A stretch of DNA of 7,269 nt from DAOUFU01 sp034429275 (GCA_034429275.1 DAOUFU010000030.1:1-7269), one strand, 5' to 3'; positions 1 to 6,042 are shown, numbered from the stretch's first letter. Translations and numbers: made by a program. The notes: a model not told the origin generated them from the letters alone.

Positions 1-412
1 CCATCCAATAGGCGGCCACGCTGGCGACAATCAGCCCGCTGACCCCGCCCAGCACCGCATCATACGCGCCCTGCCCGGGAGAAGCGGCCCATTCGGCCTC
101 GCCCGGCAGCACGCCCGCGAACCACACGAAGAACGCCAGCAGCACGTTGGCCCCAAACCCCACCCAGATTACGCGCCGCGACCGCCGGTAGCCATAGACT
201 TCGGTCAGCACGTCGCCAAAGATGTAGCTGATGGGAAAGACCAGCGTCCCGGCATCGAACAGCAGATCGATCGGTCCCAGCGCCGTTTTCAGATCGATGA
301 TCTTGGCGCTGCTCAACAGGTTGGAGATCAACAACACGGTGACGAACAGCGCCATCACCAGGTCATAGTATTGGTAGTCGCGCCGCGGCGGGCGTGCGTT
401 TTGAGGTGACAT
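1..412 (-). CDS. yhhQ: Queuosine precursor transporter, YhhQ/VUT family (partial, 3' end off window)
   Basis: This is the N-terminal part (137 codons) of an integral membrane protein of the YhhQ/VUT (DUF165) family, whose members import queuosine precursors such as preQ0 or preQ1 for tRNA modification. The family signature is clear at residues 59-76 (FPISYIFGDVLTEVYGYR). Hydrophobic segments lie at about 17-34, 50-66, 82-101 and 119-137. Family members are usually a little over 200 residues, so roughly the last 40% is beyond the left edge. The start is the ATG at 412, with GAGAAGGGG about 13 nt upstream serving as a somewhat distant ribosome binding site. It is the last of three minus-strand genes but has its own likely promoter and is separated from the nitrite-reductase-like gene by a repeat element. 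The family assignment is firm; the exact substrate is inferred. Confidence 0.88.
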   Translation of the reverse strand, partial: MSPQNARPPRRDYQYYDLVMALFVTVLLISNLLSSAKIIDLKTALGPIDLLFDAGTLVFPISYIFGDVLTEVYGYRRSRRVIWVGFGANVLLAFFVWFAGVLPGEAEWAASPGQGAYDAVLGGVSGLIVASVAAYWM

Positions 413-454
413 AACGGATAACAATCCCCTTCTCACCGGTATACATCGCGGGAA

Positions 455-463
455 ATTGTATCA
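455..463 (-). promoter_or_regulatory. Extended -10 promoter of the YhhQ-like gene
   Basis: On the minus strand this reads TGATACAAT, an extended -10 (TGn plus TACAAT, 5 of 6 to TATAAT). It predicts a start of transcription near 448 and a leader of about 36 nt before the ATG at 412. No good -35 is visible, as expected for an extended -10 promoter. Prediction from sequence only. Confidence 0.5.
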
Positions 464-555
464 CAGCCCGCGCCGCTGAGTAGAGGCAGTTTGTCGAAAT
501 TTGGGCCGCCGGGGGTGCGTGCAAAACCTGACAGCGAGTTTTCCGGGTAAACACC

Positions 556-666
556 GGTCTCACCCCAAACGTGGCCGCTCCCTGCGGGTTCAGCTCGGTT
601 TTGCCCATCTCCAAAAGTTTTGGAGATGGACGGCACGGCCCGTTCTTGGCCGTGCGGGGTGAGGCC
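556..666 (-). repeat. Cloverleaf repeat, copy A (inverted orientation)
   Basis: One of three related copies, in the opposite orientation to the other two. The terminal inverted repeat is 556-566 with 656-666 (11 bp, one G·T pair). Inside are three arms: 567-570 with 598-601 enclosing a GC-rich inner stem; 605-616 with 618-629, a perfect 12-bp palindrome around G617; and 633-640 (GCACGGCC) with 648-655 (GGCCGTGC). Read on the minus strand it closely matches the copy at 7145-7257. Similarity continues past the terminal stem: 545-557 matches 7257-7269 at 12 of 13 bases. No open reading frame fits inside it. It could be a REP- or MITE-like element or a structured RNA cassette. Confidence 0.85.
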
Positions 667-733
667 AGATCGCCCGTCCAGCGAGTGCTCGGTTTGTCAA
701 GTGGCTGCCTGCCAACTGTTGCTCACACCCGCC

Positions 734-765
734 GCCGGGGAGCAGGAACCGCCCCACTCCCCGGC
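734..765 (-). terminator. GC-rich hairpin after the nirS-like gene
   Basis: A perfect 9-bp inverted repeat, GCCGGGGAG (734-742) with CTCCCCGGC (757-765), has a 14-nt loop and lies 24 bp after the stop codon at 789-791. There is no T-run after it on the minus strand, so it is not a canonical intrinsic terminator. It may act in 3'-end protection or in factor-dependent termination. Confidence 0.35.
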
Positions 766-788
766 GCCAGAACTCGCTCTTCGCCCCA

Positions 789-2621
789 CTAGTGGCCCAA
801 CGTCTCGCTCCGCCGCTCCGAGTTGAAGATGCCCGTCGGCGTGGTGATGCCGCCCACTTCCGCCACCTTCTCGAACGTCAGCGCGTCGTAGACCCGTACC
901 ACATTCCCCTGCCAGTCGCTGATGTACACAAACTGGCCATCGGCGGTGAGTTCTGGGTGCAGGGTCTGAATCCCTTCCTCGATCACGTGCACCACCTCAA
1001 ACGTACGTTTGTCGATCACGTAAATCCGGTTCGGCTGGGTGGCGAACATGGTGTCCGCCCACACGTAGGGATTGTGCGGGTGCGCGCGAATGAACAGACC
1101 CGGTCCGCTCGTCGCCACTTCGCCCACAATTGTGTTATCCGAAAGGTTCCAGATCGTCACCTTGCCCTCGCCTGCGTGGACTGTCGCCCCATACTGCACG
1201 CTATCCACCTCCCACGTCGCGCCGGACCCTGGATGCGGCGTGTTGCCGGTCAGGATCGGGTCGAGCAATCGCCAGTTCTCCACGTCGATCACGGCCATCC
1301 AGTCATTAGCCTGCGACGCGATATAAAAGCGCGTGTTGTCCGGGCTGAGGAAACCGTCATGCAGCACGCCGCCCACCTTCTCCAGCTTGTCGATCGGGAA
1401 GGTGGGGTCGTCCCACTTGATCCGCCACACCTGCCCGGCTTCCTTCAGGCCGATCAAAAAGTACGGACCCACCAGGCTCGGCGCGACATCGCTGGTGATC
1501 GCCACGCGCGACTGCACGATCTCGCCCTGCATGTTCTCGCCCTCGGTGTGGATCACCGCCAGCGGGTGGAAGGTAGCCGCATCCAGAATCACTGCCGTGG
1601 CCGGGATATAGTTGCCCACAATGATCTTCGTGCCGTCATCGGAGATCGCCAGCCCGCGCGAATCCAGCCCGACGCGCACCATGCTCACCGCCTGAAGCGT
1701 GTACAGGTCGATCTTGAACAGCCACCCGTCGCGCCCCACGTTGTAAGCCCAGCGCGGGTTCACCGGGTCGAAGGCATAGCCGTGCGCCCGGTAGCTCGCC
1801 GCGATGTGCCCCAGCAGCGTGTGCGTATCGCCATCGAACACGGCGATGCTGCGCGCCTCACGCTCGGTCACCAGCAGCAGGTTGTCGATATTGCCACTGT
1901 GGGTCGGCGCGTCGGGCAGCGTCGCCTCGTCTACCAACACGGCGCGGCTGGCCTCGATCTGGTCCGCTTCCCACTGCACATAGCGCGCATCTACCTCGCT
2001 GCGCATATAGCCCACCAGCGCCCACACCTCTTCGTCCGAAAGCCCCAGCGGCCCCCAAGCGGGCATCACCGTGCCGGGACGCCCGTTTTTGATCACATCG
2101 AAATAGAACAGGTCGTTCTCGGCCAGCCGCCCAGGGATCAGCGCCGGGCCGGTTGCACCCTCGCGGTTCGGCCCATGACAGCCGCCGCAGCTATCGCTGT
2201 AGGCTTCTTCGACGCTCCGCCCACCAAACAACGGCGGAGCCACCGCGCCGCCCGCCAGCACGATCAACACGGCCTCCATCGAAGGATGCAGGCCGCAGCC
2301 ATATCGAAATGTGCCCGGCTGGTTGGCCTGCCAGACAAAGCTCTCGCCCGGTGCAATCTCCCCCGAATCGAACCACCCTTCCAGGCTGACCACCCGGTGC
2401 GGCACCGAATCATCATTGCGCCAGGTGATTATCGCCCCGGTCGCCACAACCGCCGTATGCGGGCTGAACGCCATGTTGGCGATCGAAACGGTGATCGCCG
2501 TCGCGGGCGAGCCATCATCGCCCTGCGCGGTGACGGCTCGCTGCTGCACGGCCATCGTCACCAGCGCCACCACCATCATCCCTGCCCCACTTGCTGCCAG
2601 CAGCTTTCGTAACATGATCAT
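789..2621 (-). CDS. nirS: Exported cupredoxin / cytochrome c / cytochrome d1 protein, probable cd1-type nitrite reductase
   Basis: A 610-residue secreted redox protein with three domains. After a signal peptide (about 1-33, AxA-type end VTA before Q) comes a cupredoxin fold (about 44-123) with a complete type 1 copper set: H75, C109, H112, M115. A class I cytochrome c domain follows (about 132-212), with heme motif CGGCH (145-149) and likely axial M186 in GTVMPAWG. The rest (about 235-610) is an eight-bladed cytochrome d1 propeller ending in TPTGIFN, as in NirS. The likely d1 heme ligand H280 and the two active-site histidines of NirS are present at H421 (LHDG) and H463 (TPHPG), so reduction of nitrite to nitric oxide is plausible. 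NirN-like or NirF-like roles are less likely, given the intact pair and the c domain. Start: ATG 2621 has AAAGG 8 nt upstream; ATG 2615 and GTG 2630 are alternatives. An FNR-type box lies upstream. No heme d1 synthesis genes are in view. Confidence 0.82.
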   Translation of the reverse strand: MIMLRKLLAASGAGMMVVALVTMAVQQRAVTAQGDDGSPATAITVSIANMAFSPHTAVVATGAIITWRNDDSVPHRVVSLEGWFDSGEIAPGESFVWQANQPGTFRYGCGLHPSMEAVLIVLAGGAVAPPLFGGRSVEEAYSDSCGGCHGPNREGATGPALIPGRLAENDLFYFDVIKNGRPGTVMPAWGPLGLSDEEVWALVGYMRSEVDARYVQWEADQIEASRAVLVDEATLPDAPTHSGNIDNLLLVTEREARSIAVFDGDTHTLLGHIAASYRAHGYAFDPVNPRWAYNVGRDGWLFKIDLYTLQAVSMVRVGLDSRGLAISDDGTKIIVGNYIPATAVILDAATFHPLAVIHTEGENMQGEIVQSRVAITSDVAPSLVGPYFLIGLKEAGQVWRIKWDDPTFPIDKLEKVGGVLHDGFLSPDNTRFYIASQANDWMAVIDVENWRLLDPILTGNTPHPGSGATWEVDSVQYGATVHAGEGKVTIWNLSDNTIVGEVATSGPGLFIRAHPHNPYVWADTMFATQPNRIYVIDKRTFEVVHVIEEGIQTLHPELTADGQFVYISDWQGNVVRVYDALTFEKVAEVGGITTPTGIFNSERRSETLGH

Positions 2622-2649
2622 GAACCTCACCTTTCGGCCATTCCCAGGG

Positions 2650-2683
2650 AAAAAACCGGTCCGTGCCGGTCGCAGCAGACCGG
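2650..2683 (-). promoter_or_regulatory. Attenuator-like leader of the nirS-like gene
   Basis: Read on the minus strand, the leader holds CCGGTC (2678-2683), GACCGG (2666-2671) and a further GACCGG (2656-2661) running into six T (2650-2655). The middle segment can pair with the first (6 bp, 6-nt loop). It can instead pair with CCGGTT at 2654-2659 (6 bp including one G·U), leaving a four-base U-tail. These pairings exclude each other, which is the layout of an antiterminator and a terminator. The terminator stem is short, so this is a hypothesis. Confidence 0.3.
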
Positions 2684-2695
2684 AGACTTTTCCTT

Positions 2696-2704
2696 AGCCT
2701 AGCA
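2696..2704 (-). promoter_or_regulatory. Extended -10 of the nirS-like gene
   Basis: On the minus strand TGC-TAGGCT lies at the spot where a class II activator centred at 2730.5 would place the -10. The conserved T, A and final T of the hexamer are present, along with the TG extension. The predicted transcript start is about 2689, giving a leader of about 68 nt. It is a weak hexamer on its own, consistent with activator dependence. Confidence 0.45.
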
Positions 2705-2723
2705 CAGCCAAAGTCGGTGAGCC

Positions 2724-2737
2724 TTGATCTACATCAA
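2724..2737 (-). promoter_or_regulatory. FNR/Dnr-type operator upstream of the nirS-like gene
   Basis: TTGATCTACATCAA is a perfect dyad of the FNR/Dnr/NnrR consensus TTGAT-N4-ATCAA. It sits 103 bp upstream of the ATG at 2621, and its centre is 41.5 bp upstream of the transcript start predicted from the extended -10 at 2696-2704. Denitrification genes of this class are commonly activated by Crp/FNR family regulators that sense oxygen or nitric oxide. The DNA just upstream (2738-2772) is AT-rich. Which regulator binds cannot be told from the site. Confidence 0.72.
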
Positions 2738-2809
2738 TTTCAACAATATTCATCTTTTTATTCGCGGTAATTGAGAGAATGCACCTCGCCGCCGCCCACC
2801 ATACAACGA

Positions 2810-2825
2810 GGGCGCTCGCGCGCCC
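2810..2825 (-). terminator. Terminator-like hairpin after the PPC-domain gene
   Basis: GGGCGC (2810-2815) and GCGCCC (2820-2825) form a perfect 6-bp stem; on the minus strand the loop is GCGA, a stable GNRA tetraloop. It lies 51 bp after the stop of the PPC-domain gene. What follows on that strand (TCGTTGT) is only weakly T-rich. A second, imperfect hairpin lies right at the stop codon, about 2857-2876. Either could end the upstream transcript before the FNR-controlled promoter. Confidence 0.4.
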
Positions 2826-2876
2826 CCCTGTCTCAGTGCTTCAGTTGATTCTCTCGCCCGGCGAGTCTCGCCCGGG

Positions 2877-3620
2877 CTATTCCGCCAGTGCTGCGCTCAG
2901 CGTCACCTCGATGCTCTCGGTGGTGAATGAGAACGAGAACAGGCTCTGATCTACCGTGATCACATACAGTTCGTCCGCCTCGACATCGACATACAGGACC
3001 GCTTTCCGCAACCCTGCCGCCTCCGAGAGATCGAACAGGTAATCGTTGGTCGAGAAAACCATCATATCCACGCTGGCCGCAAGCTCGCCGCCCGGCTGCT
3101 CAATCGTGAACATCCAGGTGCCCGATTCTTCCGGCATGACCACAAACATCGAGGGTTTGTTCTGCTCATAGTCGGCAAGGACGGTCGCCGTCACCGATCC
3201 GCCCGGCTGAAGCTGCGCTGGCGATTCCAGGCTGAGCGTGAACGGCCCCCAGGCATCATCCGATCCGTCGGAGTAAGAAGAACGGCTCGCCACCAGCGTA
3301 TAAGTCCCATTGACGGGCAGCTTGGCCAGAATCAGCGAATTCAGGCCGTTGAAATCATCGTTTGAGGCAAGTTCCGCCCCCGAAGGGTCCAGCAGTTGCA
3401 GCGACGGATCGAGGTTGTACTCAAACCCCACCGTCATCTGCGCCATAATGATCGCTCCGGCCTGGCCCTCGAAGGTAAACGCCATCTGGGGCATTTCCGC
3501 CGAGAGTTCACCTTCCACGACATCACCGATAGCCAGCGTGCCGCCCTGCGCCCCCGCCGGAAGCACCATCACGCCTGCCAGCAGGCCCACCAGCACACCC
3601 AATACCATCAGCTTACGCAT
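2877..3620 (-). CDS. Secreted protein with two PPC-like beta-sandwich domains
   Basis: A 247-residue exported protein of unknown role. Residues 1-24 form a signal peptide (RK, then a hydrophobic core, ending AGA before Q25). Residues 29-133 resemble a bacterial pre-peptidase C-terminal (PPC) domain: a beta-rich run with FEGQAGAIIMAQM, DPSLQLLDPSG, NDDFNG and the closing GTYTLVASR. Residues 140-245 look like a second, more divergent copy (FVVMPEESGTWMFTI). There is no catalytic domain, lipobox or membrane anchor, so a binding or cell-surface role is possible but unproven. Start: ATG 3620 has AAGGAG six bases upstream; the GTG at 3638 lies before that site and is unlikely. It precedes the nirS-like gene on the same strand, but the 255-bp gap with a hairpin and a separate promoter argues against one operon. 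Confidence 0.8.
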   Translation of the reverse strand: MRKLMVLGVLVGLLAGVMVLPAGAQGGTLAIGDVVEGELSAEMPQMAFTFEGQAGAIIMAQMTVGFEYNLDPSLQLLDPSGAELASNDDFNGLNSLILAKLPVNGTYTLVASRSSYSDGSDDAWGPFTLSLESPAQLQPGGSVTATVLADYEQNKPSMFVVMPEESGTWMFTIEQPGGELAASVDMMVFSTNDYLFDLSEAAGLRKAVLYVDVEADELYVITVDQSLFSFSFTTESIEVTLSAALAE

Positions 3621-3688
3621 GGAGTTCTCCTTTTTCACATATCAATCACTCTATGTTTTGCCGTCTCACAAACAGCTTTCATCAACGC

Positions 3689-3717
3689 ATTCTACTCTCA
3701 ACCTGCAAAGCACACAA
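3689..3717 (-). promoter_or_regulatory. Promoter of the PPC-domain gene
   Basis: On the minus strand, TTGTGT (3712-3717), a 17-bp spacer and TAGAAT (3689-3694, 5 of 6 to consensus) form a plausible sigma-70-like promoter. The transcript would start near 3682, leaving a leader of about 62 nt. A perfect dyad abuts the upstream side of the -35 (3719-3733). Confidence 0.45.
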
Positions 3718-3718
3718 A

Positions 3719-3733
3719 CCCTGTGAGACAGGG
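3719..3733. promoter_or_regulatory. Dyad next to the -35 of the PPC-domain gene
   Basis: CCCTGT-GAG-ACAGGG is a perfect 6-bp inverted repeat with a 3-bp centre, one base upstream of the predicted -35. It could be an operator, but no regulator can be named from it. Its left ten bases (CCCTGTGAGA) recur at 3978-3987, over the weak -35 region of era. Confidence 0.3.
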
Positions 3734-3826
3734 AAAACGCACCAAACGGATAGTCCCGGCTGACACGCATCGCCTGGCCCTGATGCACTTCGGCCATGTG
3801 ATCGGATATGAGGGCGACAGATGACT

Positions 3827-3938
3827 GGCCTCACCCCCGCGCGGCCAAAACCGGGCCGCTCCACCCCCTCTCCGAAAATTTTCGGAGAGGGGGCAGACCC
3901 AGCGCCTCCCATGAGGCGCGCAGGTCGGGGGTGAGGCC
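3827..3938 (+). repeat. Cloverleaf repeat, copy B
   Basis: The second copy. The terminal inverted repeat is perfect over 12 bp (3827-3838 with 3927-3938, GGCCTCACCCCC). Arms in order: 3839-3846 with 3854-3861 (8 bp, one mismatch); 3864-3893, a 30-bp perfect palindrome centred on GAAAATTTTC; and an outer stem 3896-3899 with 3923-3926 (GACC/GGTC) around the inner stem 3902-3908 with 3913-3919 (GCGCCTC/GAGGCGC, loop CCAT). The third arm differs strongly in sequence from copies A and C but keeps its pairing. It lies between two divergent promoters. Confidence 0.85.
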
Positions 3939-3999
3939 GGACTCGCTCTGGTCACGTATTTTGATGCAATTACCCTGCCCTGTGAGATCGCCGGTTGTG

Positions 4000-4008
4000 T
4001 GGTACAAT
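4000..4008 (+). promoter_or_regulatory. Extended -10 promoter of era
   Basis: TGGTACAAT at 4000-4008 is an extended -10 (TGn plus TACAAT, 5 of 6). The -35 is weak (CTGTGA at 3980-3985, 17-bp spacer). The predicted transcript start is near 4015, immediately next to an in-frame ATG at 4016 and 46 bp before the preferred ATG at 4061. Confidence 0.5.
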
Positions 4009-4060
4009 CCCTCTCATGTTCAACACGTCCACCTGTGCCACACAAGGATACCAAGCGCAC

Positions 4061-5047
4061 ATGACTGATCAGCCTGTCGATGATCTGCTGCCTGTTGATG
4101 ATCACCTCTCCGACATCGACTCCCTGCCCGACCTCGACGACCTGCCCCCCGGCCACAAGAGCGGGTTCGTCGCCGTCATCGGGCGACCCAATGTCGGCAA
4201 ATCCACCCTGATGAACGCGATCCTCGGTGAGAAGATCGCCATCGTCAGTCCCAAGCCCCAGACCACTCGCCTGCGCCAGTTGGGTATCTACACCCGCGAC
4301 ACGGTGCAGATCGTGTTCGTCGATACACCCGGCATTCACCAGCCGCGCAACCCGCTCGGCGAGTTCATGGTCAGCGTGGCCGCCGAAGCCCTGCGCGATG
4401 CCGATGTCATCCTGTTTGTGGTCGATGTCAGCGAAGCCCCCACCGTCGAAGATGCGCGCATCGCCGAACTGATCCTCACCGCCCGCGATGTGACGCCTGT
4501 GCTGCTGGTGCTCAACAAGGCCGACCTGGTCAGCCAGGATGACCGCGCCGCCAATATTGCCGCCTTCCAGGAACTCGCGCCCCACGCCGAATGGCGCACG
4601 GCAGTCGCCCTCACCGGCGACGGCGTGGACGAGGTGATCGCCAAGATCATCGACATGCTGCCCGAAGGTCCGCGCTACTTCCCCGAAGACCAGCTTTCCG
4701 ATACCGCCATGCGCGACATCGTGGCCGAGATCATCCGCGAAAAGGCGCTGATCAACCTGGACCAGGAGGTGCCGCACGGCATCGCCACCGAAGTCCTGGA
4801 ATACAAACAGCGCAGCGACACCATGACCTACATCAGCGCCAATATCTACGTTGAGCGCGACACCCACAAGGGCATTCTGATCGGCAAAAACGGGCGAATG
4901 CTCAAGACCATCAGCCAGGAGGCCCGCCAGGAGATCGAAGCCTTCATCGGCACACGGGTCTACCTCGAACTCTGGGTCAAAGTGCTCAAAAACTGGCGGC
5001 GAGACGAAAACGCCCTCCGCCGCCTGGGGTATCGCATCCAGCGCTGA
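4061..5047 (+). CDS. era: GTPase Era, ribosome biogenesis
   Basis: A 328-residue Era, the essential GTPase that binds the 3' end of 16S rRNA during small-subunit assembly. GTPase motifs are intact: G1 GRPNVGKS (41-48), switch I PQTTR (66-70), G3 DTPG (88-91), G4 NKAD (152-155) and a G5-like ALTGDG (183-188). The C-terminal KH domain has the RNA-binding GKNG loop (275-278) and the usual ending (LWVKVLKNWRRDENALRRLGY). It is somewhat longer than the typical 300 residues because of a roughly 33-residue N-terminal tail very rich in aspartate. Start: ATG 4061 has AAGGA at 4044-4048, a rather long 12-nt spacing. An in-frame ATG at 4016 would give a leaderless form with 15 more residues. The next gene follows after 110 bp and may be co-transcribed. 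Confidence 0.96.
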   Translation: MTDQPVDDLLPVDDHLSDIDSLPDLDDLPPGHKSGFVAVIGRPNVGKSTLMNAILGEKIAIVSPKPQTTRLRQLGIYTRDTVQIVFVDTPGIHQPRNPLGEFMVSVAAEALRDADVILFVVDVSEAPTVEDARIAELILTARDVTPVLLVLNKADLVSQDDRAANIAAFQELAPHAEWRTAVALTGDGVDEVIAKIIDMLPEGPRYFPEDQLSDTAMRDIVAEIIREKALINLDQEVPHGIATEVLEYKQRSDTMTYISANIYVERDTHKGILIGKNGRMLKTISQEARQEIEAFIGTRVYLELWVKVLKNWRRDENALRRLGYRIQR

Positions 5048-5095
5048 TCGCACACCCGTCGTAGTGAACGTTCCGGGCACGCCGCCTTGAGATCA

Positions 5096-5112
5096 CCGGG
5101 CAGCGCGCCCGG
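5096..5112 (+). terminator. Hairpin between era and the GNAT gene
   Basis: CCGGGC (5096-5101) and GCCCGG (5107-5112) make a perfect 6-bp stem with a 5-nt loop, 48 bp after the era stop. A second small stem, GCGCC-TGTT-GGCGC, follows at 5123-5136. Neither has a T-run, so any termination would be partial. They may instead be processing or stabilising hairpins within an era-GNAT transcript. Confidence 0.3.
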
Positions 5113-5157
5113 CTGGAATCAAGCGCCTGTTGGCGCGGTTTGTGGGGGAAACGTGTC

Positions 5158-6042
5158 GTGACTCTGCACGTGCGGATCGCACACCGGAACGACATCCTGG
5201 CCTGGCTCAATCTGGGCGCGGAAGTCGAGCCGCTGTTCGGTCCCTTACGCTACAATCCCGGCTTTTTGCACGCCATCGAAAAACACATCGACGACTCGAC
5301 GGCCTTCTGCGTGCGCGTGGATAACGGCCCTTCCGGCGCGCCGCTGATGGGCGGCCTGCTCTTTTCCTGCGATCCGCCGCTCTACGAGATTAGCTGGCTG
5401 GCCGTCAGCGCCGCCTATCGCCGGATGGGCGTGGCCGAGGCCCTGCTCAACCATGCCATCAGCCTGATCCAGCCGCCCGCCGAGCTGACTCTGATCACCT
5501 TCGCCGAAGGGGTGCCCGGCGGTGAGCCTGCCCGCCGGCTCTATGCCAAATTCGGCTTTCGCCCCGGTGAACCCGGCCCGGATAACCCCGGCGGCATCCC
5601 CACTCAGGTATTCCGCCGCACTTTTGGCGATCCGCCCGCCGTCTATGCCGTCATCCGCCACTCGTTCCGCTGCCTGATGGTCCAGCACTTCGACGGCTCC
5701 GGCGACGAAACGACCGAAGGTCAACCGCCCTGGACTCTGCCCAACGGCGTGGTAGACCCGCTCACCCACGACCGGGGCGATGCCCTGCGGCGTGCCCTGG
5801 CCGATGGCTTTGGACTCACCATCGCGGCTAAGCGTTTTGTTCGCCGCTATCTGCACGGCACGCGCCTGCACTATGTCTACTGCGTCCGCCCGGAATCCGA
5901 CGCCATCCGGCTCAACCCCGACCTTTTCGCTGGGGCAGCCTGGCTCACCCAGGCGGAGATTCGCCGCCAGTGGCTTGAAGGCCGCCTCGCCGCGCGCTTC
6001 ATCATGGACGCCATCCAGGACTCGGCCACCATCTACCCGTGA
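5158..6042 (+). CDS. GNAT acetyltransferase fused to a degenerate Nudix-like domain
   Basis: A 294-residue cytoplasmic protein. Residues 4-156 form a GNAT N-acetyltransferase domain: the acetyl-CoA loop is RRMGVA (88-93, matching Q/R-x-x-G-x-G/A), preceded by the strand YEISWLAVS and followed by the late motif ARRLYAKFGFRP (125-136). Residues about 160-290 look like a Nudix fold: FRCLMVQHF, then WTLPNG (192-197), a degraded Nudix box (197-220) ending LRRALADGFGL, and VYCVRPES and AWLTQAEI near the end. The box keeps the Arg and last Gly but lacks the catalytic glutamates (E positions are A, D and G) and has an extra residue, so hydrolase activity is doubtful. The start chosen is GTG 5158, with GGGGGAA nine bases before it; TTG 5140 is an alternative. 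The substrate is unknown. Confidence 0.75.
   Translation: MTLHVRIAHRNDILAWLNLGAEVEPLFGPLRYNPGFLHAIEKHIDDSTAFCVRVDNGPSGAPLMGGLLFSCDPPLYEISWLAVSAAYRRMGVAEALLNHAISLIQPPAELTLITFAEGVPGGEPARRLYAKFGFRPGEPGPDNPGGIPTQVFRRTFGDPPAVYAVIRHSFRCLMVQHFDGSGDETTEGQPPWTLPNGVVDPLTHDRGDALRRALADGFGLTIAAKRFVRRYLHGTRLHYVYCVRPESDAIRLNPDLFAGAAWLTQAEIRRQWLEGRLAARFIMDAIQDSATIYP

Larger units (their letters stand above)
413..788. other. Intergenic region between nirS-like gene and yhhQ
   Basis: These 376 bases carry no convincing coding sequence. From right to left they hold a GC-rich hairpin just after the nirS-like stop (734-765), one copy of the cloverleaf repeat (556-666), its conserved side extension (545-557), and the yhhQ promoter and leader (412-463). 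The stretches 466-544 and 667-733 show nothing further that I can support. Confidence 0.7.
3621..4060. other. Divergent intergenic region between the PPC gene and era
   Basis: These 440 bases contain the leader and promoter of the PPC-domain gene (3621-3717), a dyad (3719-3733), a cloverleaf repeat copy (3827-3938), and the promoter and leader of era (about 3980-4060). Apart from possible upstream start codons for era, no coding sequence is convincing. I see nothing in 3734-3826. Confidence 0.7.

Noticed and set aside
363..446. Small minus-strand open frame (27 codons, ATG at 446) overlapping the yhhQ start
   Set aside because: It starts two bases after the predicted transcript start and lacks a ribosome binding site. 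Its second half lies over yhhQ codons in another frame. Its position could suit a leader peptide, but nothing supports translation.
792..2612. Long plus-strand open frame of about 606 codons opposite the nirS-like gene
   Set aside because: The translation is rich in His, Arg and Pro with no recognisable domain. It is the expected shadow of a GC-rich gene, whereas the minus strand gives a complete three-domain protein with signal peptide and ribosome binding site.
3965..3974. TTGAT half-sites near era and ribF as further FNR boxes
   Set aside because: At 3961-3974 and near 7108-7121 only one half-site (TTGAT) is present and the partner half is missing, so they are taken as chance.
3698..5080. 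Long minus-strand open frame of about 460 codons opposite era
   Set aside because: It lies over era, which has all GTPase and KH motifs, and it also runs through the repeat at 3827-3938. Composition and lack of domains mark it as a shadow.
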